DNA from: CAZFLD01 sp964519835 | GTDB lineage: Bacteria; Spirochaetota; Spirochaetia; DSM-27196; CAZFLD01 | Length of the DNA stretch: 63,686 nt | Direction: 5' to 3' | Assembly: GCA_964519835.1 (NCBI GenBank) | Contig: CAZFLD010000017.1 | Coordinates: 1 to 63,686 of the forward strand | Part shown: in pieces, positions 1-8,216 of the stretch | Position numbering within the stretch: position 1 is the stretch's first letter | Layout of the letters: every line of letters begins with the position of its first letter | Translations under genes and position numbers: made by a program | The notes under the pieces: model-generated | Told to the model about the DNA's origin: nothing | Databases searched by the model: none | Seen by the model: the letters and a program-made list of their open reading frames with translations, nothing else

Positions 1-1
1 C

Positions 2-76
2 CTCGGAACCTTTGTCGTTCTCTTCTGGAGCCTCGAGATCGCCGATCAAATCGTCCGTGCTCGCCGCGTACGGTGA
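2..76 (+). CDS. possible 3' end of a membrane-protein gene (partial)
   Basis: An open frame runs in from the left edge and stops with TGA at 74-76. The 24 visible residues start with a hydrophobic stretch (LGTFVVLFWSLEIADQIV) and end in a basic tail (RARRVR), as in the last membrane segment of an inner-membrane protein. It would converge on the dehydratase gene that ends at 112. The piece is too short to assign to a family and could be a chance frame. Confidence 0.25.
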   Translation, partial: LGTFVVLFWSLEIADQIVRARRVR

Positions 77-111
77 AGGCGCCTTCGCCACGGCCGCCGG
101 CCGCCCCCGCC

Positions 112-1383
112 CTAGACACGACAGCCTGCCTCGAGCGACGGTGTGTCCTGATGCTTGTACATAATAAAGTATTCCCGATGACCAAGGGCCTCCGGCTTGG
201 TAGGCGTGCCTGCGGCCGTCTCTACGAGGAGATCGAGGAGCTCATCGGCGGCCTGATCCATGGATAGCCGGCCGGTCAACACACGGCCTGCGTTAAAATC
301 CATGTCGTCCTCCATACGACGGTAGGTTGTGTTGTTGCCCGTAACCTTTACCGTAGGGGCGATGGGGCTCCCCGTGACCGAGCCGCGACCGGTGGTATAG
401 ATAAGGATGTGACTGCCGGCCGAAATCAGGTCCATAAGTCCTTCCGTATCGTTGGGATTGGTGTATCCAAACTGCATAAAGTGTGGGTCGGGCACACTGT
501 CCAGGAGCCAGAGGCCCGGATGGGGCGGCCGCTGGGCAACCTTGATAACGCCTTGAATCGGACCGCTACCGCTTTTTGAGTAAGAGCCCAGACTCTTCTC
601 CTCTATTGTGGTTATGCCGCCGGCAAAGTTGCCCGGCGAAACCGAGTATTGCCGGGCGTCCTTGCAGTAGCGATCCATCTTGTCGTAAGCCGCTTCTATC
701 TCCCCCCGTGCCGAGTCACAGGCGGCGCGAGCGCAGAGCACCTCTTTTAGACCGATCATCTCGACAAGCTCTTCCCAGACCGCGGTGCCCCCGGCTTCCA
801 CCAGTTTGTCGTAAGCCCTGCCGACAACCGGGTTCGCCGCAAGACCCGAAGTGGCGTCGGAGCCGCCGCATTCGGCACCGATGACCAGGTCCGCCGCCGT
901 CATCTCTACCCGGGGTGTACCCCCCGCCAGTCGTGCCCGCAGGCGGGCAACCTCGGCCTTGCCGGACTCAATACCCCTTCGCGTCCCGCCCTTGTCTTGG
1001 ATGTAAAACCACGAGGCCTCGCGTCCCGACTCCGCAGCGACTTGGGCAATCCTGTCGGGGCGTGTGTACTCGCAGCCGAGGCCGACGGCCAGGACGGCGC
1101 CGACGTTTGGATTGCGCACCATGGCCAACAGCAGACGAACGGCGTACTGGTTGTCGTAACATCCGGGGAAGCCGACGACGTGAACGTCGTCCTCGTCCCG
1201 GGCAATACGGTGGGCGACGTGCTTGGCACACTCCACCGTATAGACAACCACGATAAGATTACGCACACCCTTGGTGCCGTCCCGGCGGCCGTAGCCGGAC
1301 CATCGGCGCGTTCGCCAGGCGGACCCTCGGTGGGTCCGCCCGGCGGACGATGCGGCCGCTTCCGTTTTTGTCGTATTACTCAT
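112..1383 (-). CDS. UxaA-family dehydratase, large (C-terminal) subunit
   Basis: This 423-residue protein matches the large domain of altronate/galactarate dehydratases. It carries the family entry motif GYGRRDGTKGVRN, then VGLGCEYT, IGAECGGSD, SPGNFAGGITTIEEKSLGS, and the typical end EYFIMYKHQDTPSLEAGC. The known reaction for UxaA is dehydration of D-altronate to 2-keto-3-deoxygluconate in the cytoplasm. The start is the ATG inside the end of the small-subunit gene (8-base overlap), which implies translational coupling. About 35 residues before the conserved region look unconserved. The two-gene layout is also used by (R)-sulfolactate sulfo-lyase SuyAB, so the substrate is not certain. The gene ends in TAG, used here as a normal stop. 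Confidence 0.85.
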   Translation of the reverse strand: MSNTTKTEAAASSAGRTHRGSAWRTRRWSGYGRRDGTKGVRNLIVVVYTVECAKHVAHRIARDEDDVHVVGFPGCYDNQYAVRLLLAMVRNPNVGAVLAVGLGCEYTRPDRIAQVAAESGREASWFYIQDKGGTRRGIESGKAEVARLRARLAGGTPRVEMTAADLVIGAECGGSDATSGLAANPVVGRAYDKLVEAGGTAVWEELVEMIGLKEVLCARAACDSARGEIEAAYDKMDRYCKDARQYSVSPGNFAGGITTIEEKSLGSYSKSGSGPIQGVIKVAQRPPHPGLWLLDSVPDPHFMQFGYTNPNDTEGLMDLISAGSHILIYTTGRGSVTGSPIAPTVKVTGNNTTYRRMEDDMDFNAGRVLTGRLSMDQAADELLDLLVETAAGTPTKPEALGHREYFIMYKHQDTPSLEAGCRV

Positions 1384-1798
1384 AAACCGTGTCCGTTGCC
1401 GCTCCGGTTTCCAGGTCGAGCGTGGAGGAGCGGTCGTCGTAGTGACTTGCGCAGTTATGAAGGTGCACCCATTCGCCGGCCGAGATAGCGACCCGCGCGT
1501 ACCCAATAGGAACACCGAATTTGATTACATCATCACCGCGGGCGATATCTCGGATTGCCACCTTATGACCTTCACCGATTGCCTCACAAAGCGTGATCCG
1601 GGGCCTTTCGCCGTTGACGTAGTTGGCGTTAATGGCCGCGCCTGCTGTGACGGCCCCGCCCCGTGCAACCTCCTCGCCGGCCGGTCCTGTCTCGCCGGTT
1701 ATGGGCACGGTCGTCCCCTGCGCGCCATCGAAAAAAAGGGTGGCCACGTTATCGCTCGCGGATATCTGATACGCCGACGTGTTTCTACTGTCCATCAT
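1376..1798 (-). CDS. UxaA-family dehydratase, small (SAF-domain) subunit
   Basis: A 140-residue protein with the SAF domain that forms the N-terminal part of UxaA-type dehydratases. The conserved core GEGHKVAIRDIARGDDV is followed by IGYARVAISAGEWVHLHN. I chose the ATG at 1798 because GGTGAG lies six bases upstream. It should pair with the large subunit encoded directly downstream to form the active enzyme. A gap of about 80 bases separates it from the sulfatase gene upstream, so it may still belong to the same transcript. It could instead be the alpha subunit of a sulfo-lyase; the sequence alone does not separate these. Confidence 0.82.
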   Translation of the reverse strand: MMDSRNTSAYQISASDNVATLFFDGAQGTTVPITGETGPAGEEVARGGAVTAGAAINANYVNGERPRITLCEAIGEGHKVAIRDIARGDDVIKFGVPIGYARVAISAGEWVHLHNCASHYDDRSSTLDLETGAATDTVYE

Positions 1799-1877
1799 CA
1801 AATTCTCACCGTAGCCGCCTCCGGCTACCCACGCACAGTTCGTCACTGATACGGAACGTCGACTGATCGGTACATGG

Positions 1878-3269
1878 TCACTCGGCAACCACCAAGGCCT
1901 GACCGGAAGGCCGTTCGTCGGCGTCTACGATCGACGGCCGCCGTCCCTCCACCGCCTCGATTCGGTTTATCAGGCGCTGCTTCAGTCGGTCCGCCGGTGA
2001 ACGGTAGGCAGCCATGCCGGCAAGGTTGCGCAGCTCGTACGGATCGTTCTCCAGGTCGTAGAGCTCTCGCTCGGTATAGACGTCGGCTTCACTCTTCTCA
2101 ACAATCGCATCGCCGGGACCGTTGAAGCCCTCGGAGCCTTCCTCAGCTACGATATACTTCCAGCGTTTTGTTCGAACGGCACGACCCACGCAGCTCTCCG
2201 AGATCTGAATAAACACATCGTCGGGCCAATCTGCGTTATCACCACGCAGGAGCGGCAGCGCCGAGCGCCCTTCCATCGACTCGGGGACCGGCAGTCCCGC
2301 CGCGTCGAGCAACGTGGGCGGTACGTCGACCAGGCTAAGTAGCTCGCGCACCCGGCCTCCACCGGTAAATCCCGGTCCCTTTGCCATGCACGGAACGCGT
2401 ACCGCAGATTCGTTTCCACTTCGCTTGTCGTACCCCATGCGGGTACGAAAGTGGCAGCCGTGGTCGGAGATGTAGAGCAGGATCGTGTTCTCTTCGAGCC
2501 CCAGACTGGTCAGGGCCTCGTCGAGACGCCCCAGCGCTTCATCCACGCGTTTGACCGTGCCGTAGTAGCCGGGCAGCTGCCGCGGCGAGGTACCCACCAG
2601 CGCCTGCAGATCCGGAGGTATCCAGCAGTTCCGGTACCGTTCCTCGTACCCCTTGGGGGCAACAAAGCTGTCGATGTGGTTCTGGTGATGTGGCTCGAGG
2701 TACGAGAGAAAGAGGAAAAACGGCGCGTCCTTATGCTCGTCGATGTAGCGGATGGCGAGGTCGGTCTGGGCATCGACGCGGTAACCGGGGTAACGGTGCT
2801 CGTTGCCGCCCTCGTCGAACAACCTGAGATCGAACGCGTTCGAAACGAATTCGAGCAGGTTCGCGCCGCGCCAGTAGTCGTAGCCTCCTTGTCGCTCGCG
2901 TGGAACCGGATCGCCGCTGTCGCCCCCGTAGCGGGGATCGGCGGTTCCGGCCCCTTCGTGAAGATGCCATTTTCCGATGTACGCAGCCTCGTATCCGGCA
3001 TCGCTGAACGAGTGGGCGAGCGTACGCTCATCGGGTCGCAGTCCGAGTCCATTGCGCCATACCCCGGTGTTCGTCGAGTATCTTCCGGTCTGAAGCGTGG
3101 AACGCGCCGGAGCGCAGACCGGCTGAGACGTGATCGTAGTAAAGAAGTGCGTGCCCTCCTGCGCCATCCGGTCGAAGTTCGGCGTGAGGTCCATCGGGTT
3201 TCCGTGCAGACCGCTGGTGTCCCAGCGCTGCTGGTCGGTGAAGAAGACGATGACGTTCGGCTTAGTCAT
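1878..3269 (-). CDS. S1-family sulfatase (formylglycine type)
   Basis: A 463-residue S1 sulfatase that hydrolyses a sulfate ester on a sugar. The metal-binding start TDQQR includes D12/Q13. The maturation motif CAPAR has Cys52 as the residue converted to formylglycine, followed by STLQTGR. GKWHLHEG and a metal-binding DHG (ISDHGCHFRTRMGYDKR) follow. No clear signal peptide is seen, so it may act in the cytoplasm on imported oligomers or leave by an unusual route. The ATG at 3269 overlaps the end of the DUF1961 gene by 8 bases, so the two are probably coupled. Substrate is not predictable from the sequence. Maturation needs an anSME or FGE enzyme not encoded here. Confidence 0.93.
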   Translation of the reverse strand: MTKPNVIVFFTDQQRWDTSGLHGNPMDLTPNFDRMAQEGTHFFTTITSQPVCAPARSTLQTGRYSTNTGVWRNGLGLRPDERTLAHSFSDAGYEAAYIGKWHLHEGAGTADPRYGGDSGDPVPRERQGGYDYWRGANLLEFVSNAFDLRLFDEGGNEHRYPGYRVDAQTDLAIRYIDEHKDAPFFLFLSYLEPHHQNHIDSFVAPKGYEERYRNCWIPPDLQALVGTSPRQLPGYYGTVKRVDEALGRLDEALTSLGLEENTILLYISDHGCHFRTRMGYDKRSGNESAVRVPCMAKGPGFTGGGRVRELLSLVDVPPTLLDAAGLPVPESMEGRSALPLLRGDNADWPDDVFIQISESCVGRAVRTKRWKYIVAEEGSEGFNGPGDAIVEKSEADVYTERELYDLENDPYELRNLAGMAAYRSPADRLKQRLINRIEAVEGRRPSIVDADERPSGQALVVAE

Positions 3270-3954
3270 GACTGCGCTCCACACGTCGTACCTCGAGGCG
3301 CCCGTACTCCGCGATCAGGCCCGCCATCTGCCTGAAGCCGAGCTTTCCGCCGCCGAGTACCGGGCCGTAGCTTTGGCCGTCGTCCCGCCAATCGTAGAGC
3401 GCAATGCCGTTGATGGAAAAACGGAATCGAGGACCGAGTTTGACAACCTCGATCGTATAGGGCCCATCCACGTACCGAGAGTCGGGAAGCGGATCACCGC
3501 CCTGGGCCACGAGGTGAAACCCGTAACTCTTTCTGAGGTTGCAGGTGCGAAAGCCGATCTCTTGGGGATTGCGCCTGAAGTAGGAGGCGTGCAGCGCGTT
3601 GATATCGCCATGGTGGTACTGCGGGTAGTCACCGTCCCGCGGTTCAAGGACCGAATCAAAGAGGCCTTCGCCGTTGCGACCGGCGGCGGCAACCCAGAAC
3701 ATGGCCAGGCCGCGGTCGCTGAGCGGCACAAACTCCCAGCGTACAACGATGTTGTCCGGGAAGTCTTTGTCGCACCACAGCACGAAGTTGGCGTGACGCC
3801 CCTGTTCCTTGTCTCGATCGTGGGCGTTTTCCAGCCGCATCCGGCCGCGGGGGAAGGTTATCGCGGCATCTCCTTCACATCGCCAGTCCGCAATGTCCTC
3901 GCTCGAGGCCAGGGGATTCTCATACAGCAGCGTTCCCTCTTTGAACGGGTTCAT
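3262..3954 (-). CDS. DUF1961 protein, YesU-like
   Basis: A 230-residue protein of the DUF1961 family, to which Bacillus subtilis YesU from the rhamnogalacturonan locus belongs. Recognisable stretches are YENPLASSEDIADW, FPRGRMRLENA, YPQYHHGDINALHASYFRR, CNLRKSYGFHLVAQGGDP and SYGPVLGGGKLGFRQMA. The family has a concanavalin-like jelly-roll fold and is found almost only in glycan-degradation clusters; its reaction is unproven. I chose the ATG at 3954 over an upstream start because conserved sequence begins just after it. It lies between the PL22-like gene and a sulfatase and is translationally coupled to the latter. Its presence is one of the best hints that the substrate contains uronic acid or rhamnogalacturonan-like parts. 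Confidence 0.85.
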   Translation of the reverse strand: MNPFKEGTLLYENPLASSEDIADWRCEGDAAITFPRGRMRLENAHDRDKEQGRHANFVLWCDKDFPDNIVVRWEFVPLSDRGLAMFWVAAAGRNGEGLFDSVLEPRDGDYPQYHHGDINALHASYFRRNPQEIGFRTCNLRKSYGFHLVAQGGDPLPDSRYVDGPYTIEVVKLGPRFRFSINGIALYDWRDDGQSYGPVLGGGKLGFRQMAGLIAEYGRLEVRRVERSHD

Positions 3955-3983
3955 TGACACTCCTTGGGCGCACAAGGCATATG

Positions 3984-5105
3984 CTACTCGGCCATATCAA
4001 TACGGTAGATCTCACACTTTCCGCTCTCGGCGGAGTTGTAGAGCACTTGAGTCCCGTCGTGGTTCCAAACGGGGTGGGGGTGCGTCCCCTTGTGCGTTCC
4101 GTCGAAACGTTGAGAGAATGTGGCCAACACTTCCCGCTTCTGCGTGTCGAGGTTGGCAACGTAAACCGTGTCGTCGTCGAAGTCCACGACGAGGTTCTTC
4201 GTCGGATGCATAAGCGGATGCGATCCGGCCACCTCGTTGAAGACCTGGGTGCGATTCGTCCCGTCGAAGTCGACGGTGTGCAGGTATCGCCCCTGTGGCG
4301 AGCCGTCCGGCTCACCCTCGCGAATGTCCACAAAAAGCACGCGTGATCCGTCAGGTGTCCAGCTGTGGTGTCCCCCAAAGTGGGTAAGCCACCGGACCTC
4401 GCCGCCGTCCTTCGAGGCAACGTAGAGGCTTCGCCGACTAATCGGTTTGTCGTGGCCTTGCATAGGATAGCCGTGAACCCACATGGCGATAAGCAAGTGC
4501 TCACCATCGGGATGCCACTTGAAGTTGCCGAGGGTCATCGCCTCCGGTGGAAATCCATTCCGGTTGGGCGTCAACGAGTGGAGGTGCTCCCGGTCCACCA
4601 GTTCCCGGCTCCTCGTTCCCGATTCGTCGACCAGCATGACCTTCGCCCCGTGTCCACCTGAGCCGGAGCCCTCCCCGCCGGGAGAGGCGAACAAGGTGCC
4701 GTCGGGGCTCAATTGTCGAAGCCGCGCGAGAAACTCGTGGCCGGAACCGGTGTTCAGGTCGAGGCCGACCGCCACCTTTTCGTCACGGTGATAGTAGAGC
4801 TTGTGGCGGGCGGGATTCCACATACAAAATGCGCCCCCGTGTCGCAGGTAGAGTGCCGAATCCGCCACCTGCGTGATCTCGAGGGAGTCCGTATCGAGGA
4901 TGTGAACACTTCCGTCATCGGTCGCCAGCCCGTCGCGACCAAAGGCTCGCCAACTGCCCTCGTGAGGCGCGCTCGAAAAAGCGATGTACCGTTCGTCGTG
5001 GCTCCACGGGCAGATGTCGTAGTAGGTGTGCTGGCTTTCCAGTGTCGGGTGGTTAGTTATTTGTGTTACCACGTGTTCCCTGTTTGATTGGGCAAACGTG
5101 CTCAT
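3984..5105 (-). CDS. beta-propeller protein, PL22 oligogalacturonate-lyase-like
   Basis: A 373-residue repeat protein with PD40/TolB-type blades (KWHPDGEHLLIAMW, SWTPDGSRVLFVD, VWNHDGTQVLYNS). Histidines fall where PL22 oligogalacturonate lyases bind manganese: a pair at 246-247 (GGHHSWTPDG), H296 (GSHPLMHP) and H342/H344 (GTHPHPVWNHDG). PL22 enzymes cleave short uronic-acid oligomers by beta-elimination in the cytoplasm. No signal peptide is visible, which fits that place. The gene starts at an ATGA overlap with the GH28 gene upstream, so the two are co-translated. Overall identity to true PL22 is uncertain, and a propeller with another lyase or binding role is possible. Confidence 0.6.
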   Translation of the reverse strand: MSTFAQSNREHVVTQITNHPTLESQHTYYDICPWSHDERYIAFSSAPHEGSWRAFGRDGLATDDGSVHILDTDSLEITQVADSALYLRHGGAFCMWNPARHKLYYHRDEKVAVGLDLNTGSGHEFLARLRQLSPDGTLFASPGGEGSGSGGHGAKVMLVDESGTRSRELVDREHLHSLTPNRNGFPPEAMTLGNFKWHPDGEHLLIAMWVHGYPMQGHDKPISRRSLYVASKDGGEVRWLTHFGGHHSWTPDGSRVLFVDIREGEPDGSPQGRYLHTVDFDGTNRTQVFNEVAGSHPLMHPTKNLVVDFDDDTVYVANLDTQKREVLATFSQRFDGTHKGTHPHPVWNHDGTQVLYNSAESGKCEIYRIDMAE

Positions 5106-6661
5106 AGGTGGGTCTCCTGGTCCACTGTGTTTTGATGGTTGCCGGCGGGCGAGCCTGCGCCACCGGGCGTCGGGACCGTGCCGACCGACTCGATTCGCAC
5201 CGTTTTGTGGTCGCTGTTGCGAACGTGGACCTCGCCGTCTACCTGCAGGTCGGTGAGCTGAAGGTTTTGGGCACCGTCGATGTCGACCGCCACTCCCCTC
5301 GCGCCGGTGATCTCGACTCCACGAAACCGGCAGTTTCGAAGATTCTGCAGCAACATCGGCGTTGCCGGTACCATTGACGGCGCAAGGGACGCCGGCGCCA
5401 TGGCCGGCTGGGAGCCGTCGGGCGCCGCAAGCCCCACTTGGTAGCCATCCACAACAAGCCCCTCCACGGGGGCTTCGGGCAAACCGGCGACAAACCCCGC
5501 GAACTTCGCGCCGCGGGCGACTACATTGGTCATACGGAGGTTGCGAAGACGGGGCGTGGCGTCGGTCACCGGCTGTGCCTCGAGGCTCAGGACCGACGGC
5601 GCGTCGGCCTCCGACACGCCACAGACGTAGTAGTCGTTGATGGTAAGCGGACAGCCGACGTCATGCATAATAATGTTGGATACCACGACGTCTTCCACAA
5701 AGCCGCCGCGCTGCCGGTTGGACTTCACACGGAACCCCCGCTCGGTACCGGTAAAAATGCAGTTTGTGACCGAGAGCCTGCGGATCCCGGCGGCGCTGTC
5801 GCTGCCGCACACAACTCCGCCGTGGCCGTGGCGCATGATGCAGTTGCTTACCACCACGTTCTCGCACACTTTGCCGACCCGACGACCGTCCTCGTTTATA
5901 CCGGACTTGAGGCAGAGGCAGTCGTCGCCGACGTCGAAGAGGCAGTTCTCAACCCGCACATCGCGGCTCGAGTCGATGTCGAGGCCGTCGGCGTTCGGCG
6001 CGTCGTAGGGGTTCTCGAAGGTGGCCCCCGTTACCACGACGTCACAACAGTACAGGATGTGTGTGTTCCAGAACGGACTGTTGCGATGAGTGGTCCCGTC
6101 GATGCGGACACGTGTGCAGTCTTTGAACTGCACCAGCGCCGGTCGCAGGAACTGCGAATCCCACTCGTCCCACACGCCTGCGATCCCTGAGTTTTTCTCG
6201 GCAAGCTCCGCGTCTCGCGGCCTCGACGCGCGGCGCCCGGCTTTGAGCTCACGAAACTCGTGCCACCAGCTCTCTCCCTGGCCGTCGAGGACCCCCGCCC
6301 CGCGAAGCGCAACGTTCTCCGCGCCGTCGGCAAAGATGCACGGACTATAGGCGTAGCACTCGAAGCCCGCCCAACGGGTAAATACAATCGGAAAGTCGTC
6401 CGGATTGCGGCTAAAACGCACGGTTGCGCCGGCTTCCAGGTACAGCGTGACGTTGGATTCCAAGCGAATCGGACCGCTCAGGAAGGTTCCGGGAGGTACG
6501 TAGACGGTGCCGCCCCCGGCGGACACACACGCCGCCACCGCATCGGCAAAGGCCTTGGTTGCCGGCGTTTGGCCGTCAGGCTTCGCCCCGAACTCGTCGA
6601 CGGGAAACCATCGGGTAGATCTCTCTCCCGCGTCTGTGTTTACTGCCATTTTTGCTCCCAT
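5102..6661 (-). CDS. GH28 polygalacturonase-like glycosidase
   Basis: A 519-residue right-handed beta-helix enzyme of family GH28, which hydrolyses links next to galacturonic acid or related uronates. The N-terminal pectate-lyase-3-like part (AKPDGQTPATKAFADAV) is followed by the catalytic motifs: NADGLDID with D225, GDD with D246/D247, HGHG with H280, and RVK at 311-313. All expected catalytic residues are present. No signal peptide is evident, suggesting an intracellular exo-acting enzyme. Two in-frame ATGs (6661 and 6649) each have GGGAG five bases upstream, so either could be used. The stop overlaps the next gene as ATGA. Confidence 0.9.
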   Translation of the reverse strand: MGAKMAVNTDAGERSTRWFPVDEFGAKPDGQTPATKAFADAVAACVSAGGGTVYVPPGTFLSGPIRLESNVTLYLEAGATVRFSRNPDDFPIVFTRWAGFECYAYSPCIFADGAENVALRGAGVLDGQGESWWHEFRELKAGRRASRPRDAELAEKNSGIAGVWDEWDSQFLRPALVQFKDCTRVRIDGTTHRNSPFWNTHILYCCDVVVTGATFENPYDAPNADGLDIDSSRDVRVENCLFDVGDDCLCLKSGINEDGRRVGKVCENVVVSNCIMRHGHGGVVCGSDSAAGIRRLSVTNCIFTGTERGFRVKSNRQRGGFVEDVVVSNIIMHDVGCPLTINDYYVCGVSEADAPSVLSLEAQPVTDATPRLRNLRMTNVVARGAKFAGFVAGLPEAPVEGLVVDGYQVGLAAPDGSQPAMAPASLAPSMVPATPMLLQNLRNCRFRGVEITGARGVAVDIDGAQNLQLTDLQVDGEVHVRNSDHKTVRIESVGTVPTPGGAGSPAGNHQNTVDQETHL

Positions 6662-6663
6662 GC

Positions 6664-6711
6664 TGACTCCCGTCTTGAGTCCTATCTTGAGTCCTATCTT
6701 GAATCCTAGTC
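6664..6711. repeat. 12-bp tandem repeat, about four copies
   Basis: Four 12-base units lie in a row: gactcccgtctt, gagtcctatctt (twice, identical) and gaatcctagtcg. The array fills the short space between the sulfatase stop and the GH28 start, and its last unit contains the sulfatase TAG stop. It may have grown by slippage and sets the spacing between the two coupled genes. Confidence 0.7.
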
Positions 6712-8205
6712 GGCGCGGCTATCGCCGCGCTCCCCGGCGGTGTCTCCGGTTCTGTCCTGCCACGCCACAACGCGTTGCTCGAGGTCCCGAACACGCTCGG
6801 CCTGCGCCGGGTCGTGATAGCGGTTCACGAGCTCATCCGGATCCGAGTTCAGGTCGAAGAGCTCACTTTCGTTTCTGTCGTCGGGGAGAAAGCTCTTGTT
6901 GAGTTTCCAGCCGTCGGAACCGACCACCGTTCGAACGGGATCCGTGACCGCTTCCCACAGCTCACGGCCGGTCGTGAGCTCGGCGAGCTCTTCGGGAACC
7001 TCGGTGGATCCGTCGGCTGTCTTCAGGATTCCGGAGTTGGGCCCGTTCCATTCGATAAAGGCATCCGTTGTGGTGGCCACGGGCCCCGGAGCGTCGGCGG
7101 CCCGCGCGAGCAAGGCCGATCGATCCTCTCCCTGCAGCTGGAGGTCCGGCTCTTCACCCAAGAGGGACAGAATTGTCGGCACCACGTCGATATGGCTAAA
7201 GGGTCCGGTGATAGACCCACGCTTGCGCAGGCCCGGTAGTCTGAACAGAAGCGGTACGCGAACCGAGGGCTCGTATTGCACGGTTTTCGCCGTGATTTGC
7301 TGGGCGCCCATCATATCTCCGTGGTCGGATGTAAAGACAACCAGCGTGTCTTCCGCCTGACCGTTCTCCTCGAGGCGTTCAAGAACCCGCCCGATCTGGG
7401 TGTCGATAAGACTGCACAGACCCCAGTAGTTTGCCACAAGTCGTTTCCAGTCCGATTCGGTTCTCAGCGGAAGACCACTATGCCCAAAACGTCGATACGC
7501 CGACCGATAGGCGCGTACCTTTATGGGCACGTCTTCCGCCGGCTCGTAGTAGGAGCGGGGCAGCTCGATCTGTTCGGGATCGTACTGGTCATCTCGGGGG
7601 CCGAAGTACGGCATGTGCGGTTCGAGGAAATTCGCATAGCAGATAAAGGGGCGCTTCCCGATGGAGTCGAGGAACTCGCAGGTCTTCTGTCCCACAAAGG
7701 AGGCCTTGACATAGGGTTCCGGCAGTCGCGCCGTCTGTGCCCGGCTGAACGTGTCACCGTTTTCCGGTGTAAACCCATGTTCCACCAAGAAGTGATGGTA
7801 AGAGCTTTTTGTGTCCCGGGGGCGCCCGGTGCTGTAGTACTTGGCGTAGTTGTCTTCAATAGAGATCCACGTGTCAAAGCCGTGCTGCGCAAAGACCTCG
7901 TCGCCGAGATGCCACTTGCCGATGTGAGCGGTTGCGTACTCCCGACTGTGACACATCTCCGGGACACACCGTGTTGTGGCGGCGAGCGGGGCGTTGTTCT
8001 CCGTGCACCCGTTGGTATGAGGCCACTGCCCGGTCAAAAGGGTGGACCGCGAAGGGGTGCACACCGCCTGGGTCACGTAGGCCGACCGGCATACGACACT
8101 CTGTTCCGCCAAGCGGTTGAGCGACGGCATCGCAATGGTTGTATTCCTGTAGGCGGCAAGTGTGTTAAACGCCTGCTCGTCGGTGTACAAAAAAAGCAGA
8201 TTCAT
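6706..8205 (-). CDS. S1-family sulfatase
   Basis: A 499-residue sulfatase with metal ligands TDEQ at D9, the formylglycine motif CTPSR with Cys49, then STLLTGQWPHTNG and HIGKWHLGDE. A second metal site is visible at TSDHGDMMGAQ. The start ATG at 8205 has a strong AAGGAGGG site. No signal peptide is seen. It lies between two other glycan genes with gaps of 12 bases or less upstream, so it is part of the same transcription unit. The sequence differs clearly from the other four sulfatases in the window, so it probably removes sulfate from a different position or residue. Confidence 0.93.
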   Translation of the reverse strand: MNLLFLYTDEQAFNTLAAYRNTTIAMPSLNRLAEQSVVCRSAYVTQAVCTPSRSTLLTGQWPHTNGCTENNAPLAATTRCVPEMCHSREYATAHIGKWHLGDEVFAQHGFDTWISIEDNYAKYYSTGRPRDTKSSYHHFLVEHGFTPENGDTFSRAQTARLPEPYVKASFVGQKTCEFLDSIGKRPFICYANFLEPHMPYFGPRDDQYDPEQIELPRSYYEPAEDVPIKVRAYRSAYRRFGHSGLPLRTESDWKRLVANYWGLCSLIDTQIGRVLERLEENGQAEDTLVVFTSDHGDMMGAQQITAKTVQYEPSVRVPLLFRLPGLRKRGSITGPFSHIDVVPTILSLLGEEPDLQLQGEDRSALLARAADAPGPVATTTDAFIEWNGPNSGILKTADGSTEVPEELAELTTGRELWEAVTDPVRTVVGSDGWKLNKSFLPDDRNESELFDLNSDPDELVNRYHDPAQAERVRDLEQRVVAWQDRTGDTAGERGDSRAD

Positions 8206-8216
8206 ACTTGCCCTCC

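Noticed and set aside
2451..3335. Long plus-strand frames opposite the first sulfatase (also 3130-3957, 8439-9557, 5438-6190, 18631-19677 and 45098-46198).
   Set aside because: They mirror strongly conserved minus-strand genes, show no family motifs, and arise from high GC and codon bias.
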